Source: CAYZDV01 sp964477275
GTDB taxonomy: Bacteria > Acidobacteriota > Aminicenantia > Aminicenantales > Aminicenantaceae
DNA length: 7,885 bases
NCBI GenBank assembly: GCA_964477275.1
Contig: CAYZDV010000095.1
Span: 1 to 7,885 of the forward strand
Reading direction: 5' to 3'
Shown here: positions 7,038 through 7,885 of the stretch, piece by piece
Layout: each line of letters starts with the position of its first letter
How positions within the stretch are numbered: position 1 is the first letter of the stretch
The notes under the pieces: generated by a model
Databases searched by the model: none
What the model was told of the DNA's origin: nothing
What the model saw: only the letters and a program-made list of their open reading frames with translations
Position numbers and translations under genes: made by a program

Positions 7038-7156
7038 TTTTGACCAAAAACAGTATAACCAGAAGAGTGATAAGGATGAGCAGGCCGAGAATCTGTTTTT
7101 TGTTCACCTTGGAGGCTCGTATCTCTCCATCATTTTTTTTCTTGGTTCTCTTCCAT
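7027..7156 (-). pseudogene. Possible small single-span membrane protein, frame broken at an A8 run
   Basis: Two frames appear to be halves of one small gene. ATG 7156 reads Met-Glu-Glu-Asn-Gln-Glu-Lys-Lys and stops at 7130-7132, just after eight A on the coding strand (7133-7140). With seven A the frame would continue as NDGEIRASKVNKKQ into a strongly hydrophobic LGLLILITLLVILFLV segment and stop at 7027-7029, giving about 42 residues. As written, the hydrophobic half can start only at GTG 7107 (26 residues) with a poor ribosome site. Its end overlaps the miaA TTG start by 11 nt. Family unknown. It may be a homopolymer error, a real mutation, polymerase or ribosome slippage, or chance; a charged N-terminus followed by one membrane span is common for real small proteins. 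Confidence 0.35.
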
Positions 7157-7356
7157 CTTGTTTGGATAATTTAATGACGAAAATGCACGGAAATGGCACC
7201 GCTCCTTTCAGATTTTTAACGCCATTCCCTCACCGTCCATCTCGGCGCCTGCGGTACTCCGCACAAAAGACATGTGACTTCGAACCGGATGTCCGTGTTC
7301 AGTCATTTTTTCACCAGGTGGATCCTTTCGTGCTCAAACATACTCGGCGGCCGATT
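7157..7356. other. About 200 nt without a convincing gene
   Basis: This lies between the truncated Yip1-like gene and the small membrane frame. On the minus strand, one frame gives a short stretch with Cys-Leu-Leu-Cys-Gly followed by PRWTVREWR and a stop (about 7217-7300), without a credible start. The ATG frame at about 7308 gives 32 unremarkable codons. AAAGGAG (minus strand, just above 7200) looks like a ribosome site but leads to no open frame. I could not identify a -10/-35 pair for miaA. A small hairpin begins at 7350. The segment may be decayed sequence or a dispersed repeat. Confidence 0.4.
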
Positions 7357-7364
7357 TCATCGGC
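7350..7364. repeat. Short perfect inverted repeat at the Yip1-like stop codon
   Basis: GCCGAT and ATCGGC form a six-pair stem with a three-base loop, and the TGA of the truncated Yip1-like frame (7357-7359) lies across the loop and stem. No T-run follows on either strand, so it is not a standard terminator. It may be coincidental. Confidence 0.4.
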
Positions 7365-7725
7365 TTCCCTCGGTGGAAAAGAAGCGCCCCATGGCAAGGA
7401 GAATCAGGGGCGGGAAGAAGAATCCGACAAGGTTCATGAAGAGAGGGGAGACGAACATCAGGACCGAATACCAGCGGGGAGGGTTTTCCAGAAATTCGAG
7501 CTGCTGCCGGTAGCGCTGCTCGTCCAGCCGCTCTTTAAGCTCTATGCTGTTTTTCAGGGTTTCCAGCCGGTCCTTCTGGAGATAGGGAGAGATGAGGAGG
7601 GTAAAGATGGTCGTGAAGACAAGAAGGATGATGAAGGCATCCATCCACAGCGGTCTTTCTGAAAGCGATTTGAACGTTTCCCGGGGGCTGAAGAGAACGC
7701 CTTCAAAACGGCCAAAAAAGGTCAT
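7357..7725 (-). CDS. Yip1-family-like membrane protein, apparently truncated at the C-terminus
   Basis: A 122-residue membrane protein. It opens with FFGRFEGVLFSPRETFKSLSERPLW, written here in two parts as FFGRFEGVLFSPRETF and KSLSERPLW, resembling the 'xFSPxETFxxL' start of bacterial Yip1-domain proteins. Hydrophobic segments lie at about 29-47 and 87-112 (including FFFPPLILLAMGRFF), separated by a charged region rich in Glu, Arg and Gln. From memory, Yip1-domain proteins are about 200 residues with four or five spans. This one stops soon after the second span, at GRFFSTEGSR, and no hydrophobic continuation is visible in any frame downstream. The ATG overlaps the stop of the ABC ATPase by 4 nt, so the pair is probably translationally coupled and the protein may work with that transporter. 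Whether the short product is functional is unknown; the Yip1 label is moderate. Confidence 0.65.
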   Translation of the reverse strand: MTFFGRFEGVLFSPRETFKSLSERPLWMDAFIILLVFTTIFTLLISPYLQKDRLETLKNSIELKERLDEQRYRQQLEFLENPPRWYSVLMFVSPLFMNLVGFFFPPLILLAMGRFFSTEGSR

Positions 7726-7885
7726 GTGCCTTTTTCTTTCCGCTCCTCCTTGACGATTCTCCCGTCCTTTAAATGGATGATCCGCTGGGCCTGTTCGGCG
7801 ATCTCCCTGTCATGAGTCACGATGATGATCGTGTTTCCCCGGGAATGGATCTTGTGGAAGAGGTTGAGGATTTCCTGTCCTGTTT
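7722..7885 (-). CDS. ABC transporter ATP-binding protein, C-terminal end only (MacB/LolD-like)
   Basis: The last 54 codons of an ABC ATPase whose start lies beyond the right edge. The visible part begins TGQEILNLF, the helix just after the Walker B/D-loop region. It contains the H-loop histidine in NTIIIVTHDREIAEQAQRI, then the typical end HLKDGRIVKEE before a charged tail. The 'VTHD..IA..A.R...L.DG.I' pattern is characteristic of the MacB/LolD/FtsE subgroup, which drives lipoprotein sorting, macrolide export or peptide-type extrusion. Walker A, Walker B and the LSGGQ signature are outside the window, so the substrate cannot be inferred. Its TGA overlaps the ATG of the Yip1-like gene by 4 nt (ATGA). 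Confidence 0.88.
   Translation of the reverse strand, partial: TGQEILNLFHKIHSRGNTIIIVTHDREIAEQAQRIIHLKDGRIVKEERKEKGT

Noticed and set aside
6856..7662. A 268-codon + strand open frame over the miaA start, the intergenic segment and the Yip1-like gene
   Set aside because: It spans several minus-strand genes, has no recognisable domain, and its low-complexity charged end mirrors the antisense of the Yip1-like gene. I considered it because it crosses the otherwise empty 7157-7356 stretch.

Overview
The window is a bacterial chromosome segment. One gene on the + strand (a histone-deacetylase-family hydrolase, left end) converges on a long, tightly packed minus-strand gene string that fills the rest. 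A run of exactly 100 Ns at 2819-2918 shows this is a scaffolded assembly, probably a metagenome or single-cell bin. The SLH/TPR lipoprotein suggests a diderm envelope. The moderately GC-rich coding, small Yip1-type membrane protein, M20 hydrolase and SLH lipoprotein in one string remind me of Candidatus Aminicenantes or a related acidobacterial lineage. That assignment is an inference from memory and could not be tested here.

Layout, left to right. 1-220: GC-rich edge that may hold the last codons of a zinc-ribbon-like protein, then an A-rich stretch and two nine-T tracts. 221-1159 (+): HDAC/AcuC-family deacetylase with a complete zinc site. The remaining genes are on the minus strand, listed here from low to high coordinates, so transcription runs in the opposite order: cutA (1156-1476), M20 metallo-hydrolase (1509-2738), assembly gap, pgsA missing its 3' end (2919-3494), a TPR/SLH lipoprotein starting at TTG (3534-4856), hflX (4850-6109), miaA (6114-7037), a small membrane-peptide frame broken at an A8 run (7027-7156), about 200 nt with no convincing gene, a truncated Yip1-like membrane protein (7357-7725), and the C-terminal end of an ABC transporter ATPase (7722-7885, continuing past the right edge).

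The minus-strand genes look like one or two operons. The ABC ATPase and Yip1-like genes overlap by 4 nt, hflX starts 4 nt after miaA, the lipoprotein start overlaps the hflX stop by 7 nt, and the other measurable gaps are about 30-40 nt. The likely break is 7038-7356, where an internal miaA promoter could sit, although I could not identify one. The functions are mostly housekeeping: tRNA modification (MiaA), ribosome rescue (HflX), phospholipid synthesis (PgsA), peptide hydrolysis (M20), a PII-like small protein (CutA), and envelope or export parts (lipoprotein, ABC ATPase, Yip1-like protein).

I see no CRISPR array, transposase, phage gene, tRNA or rRNA, and no convincing new defence or metabolic system. 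The places most worth a second look are the decayed stretch 7027-7400, the SLH lipoprotein, and the left edge.
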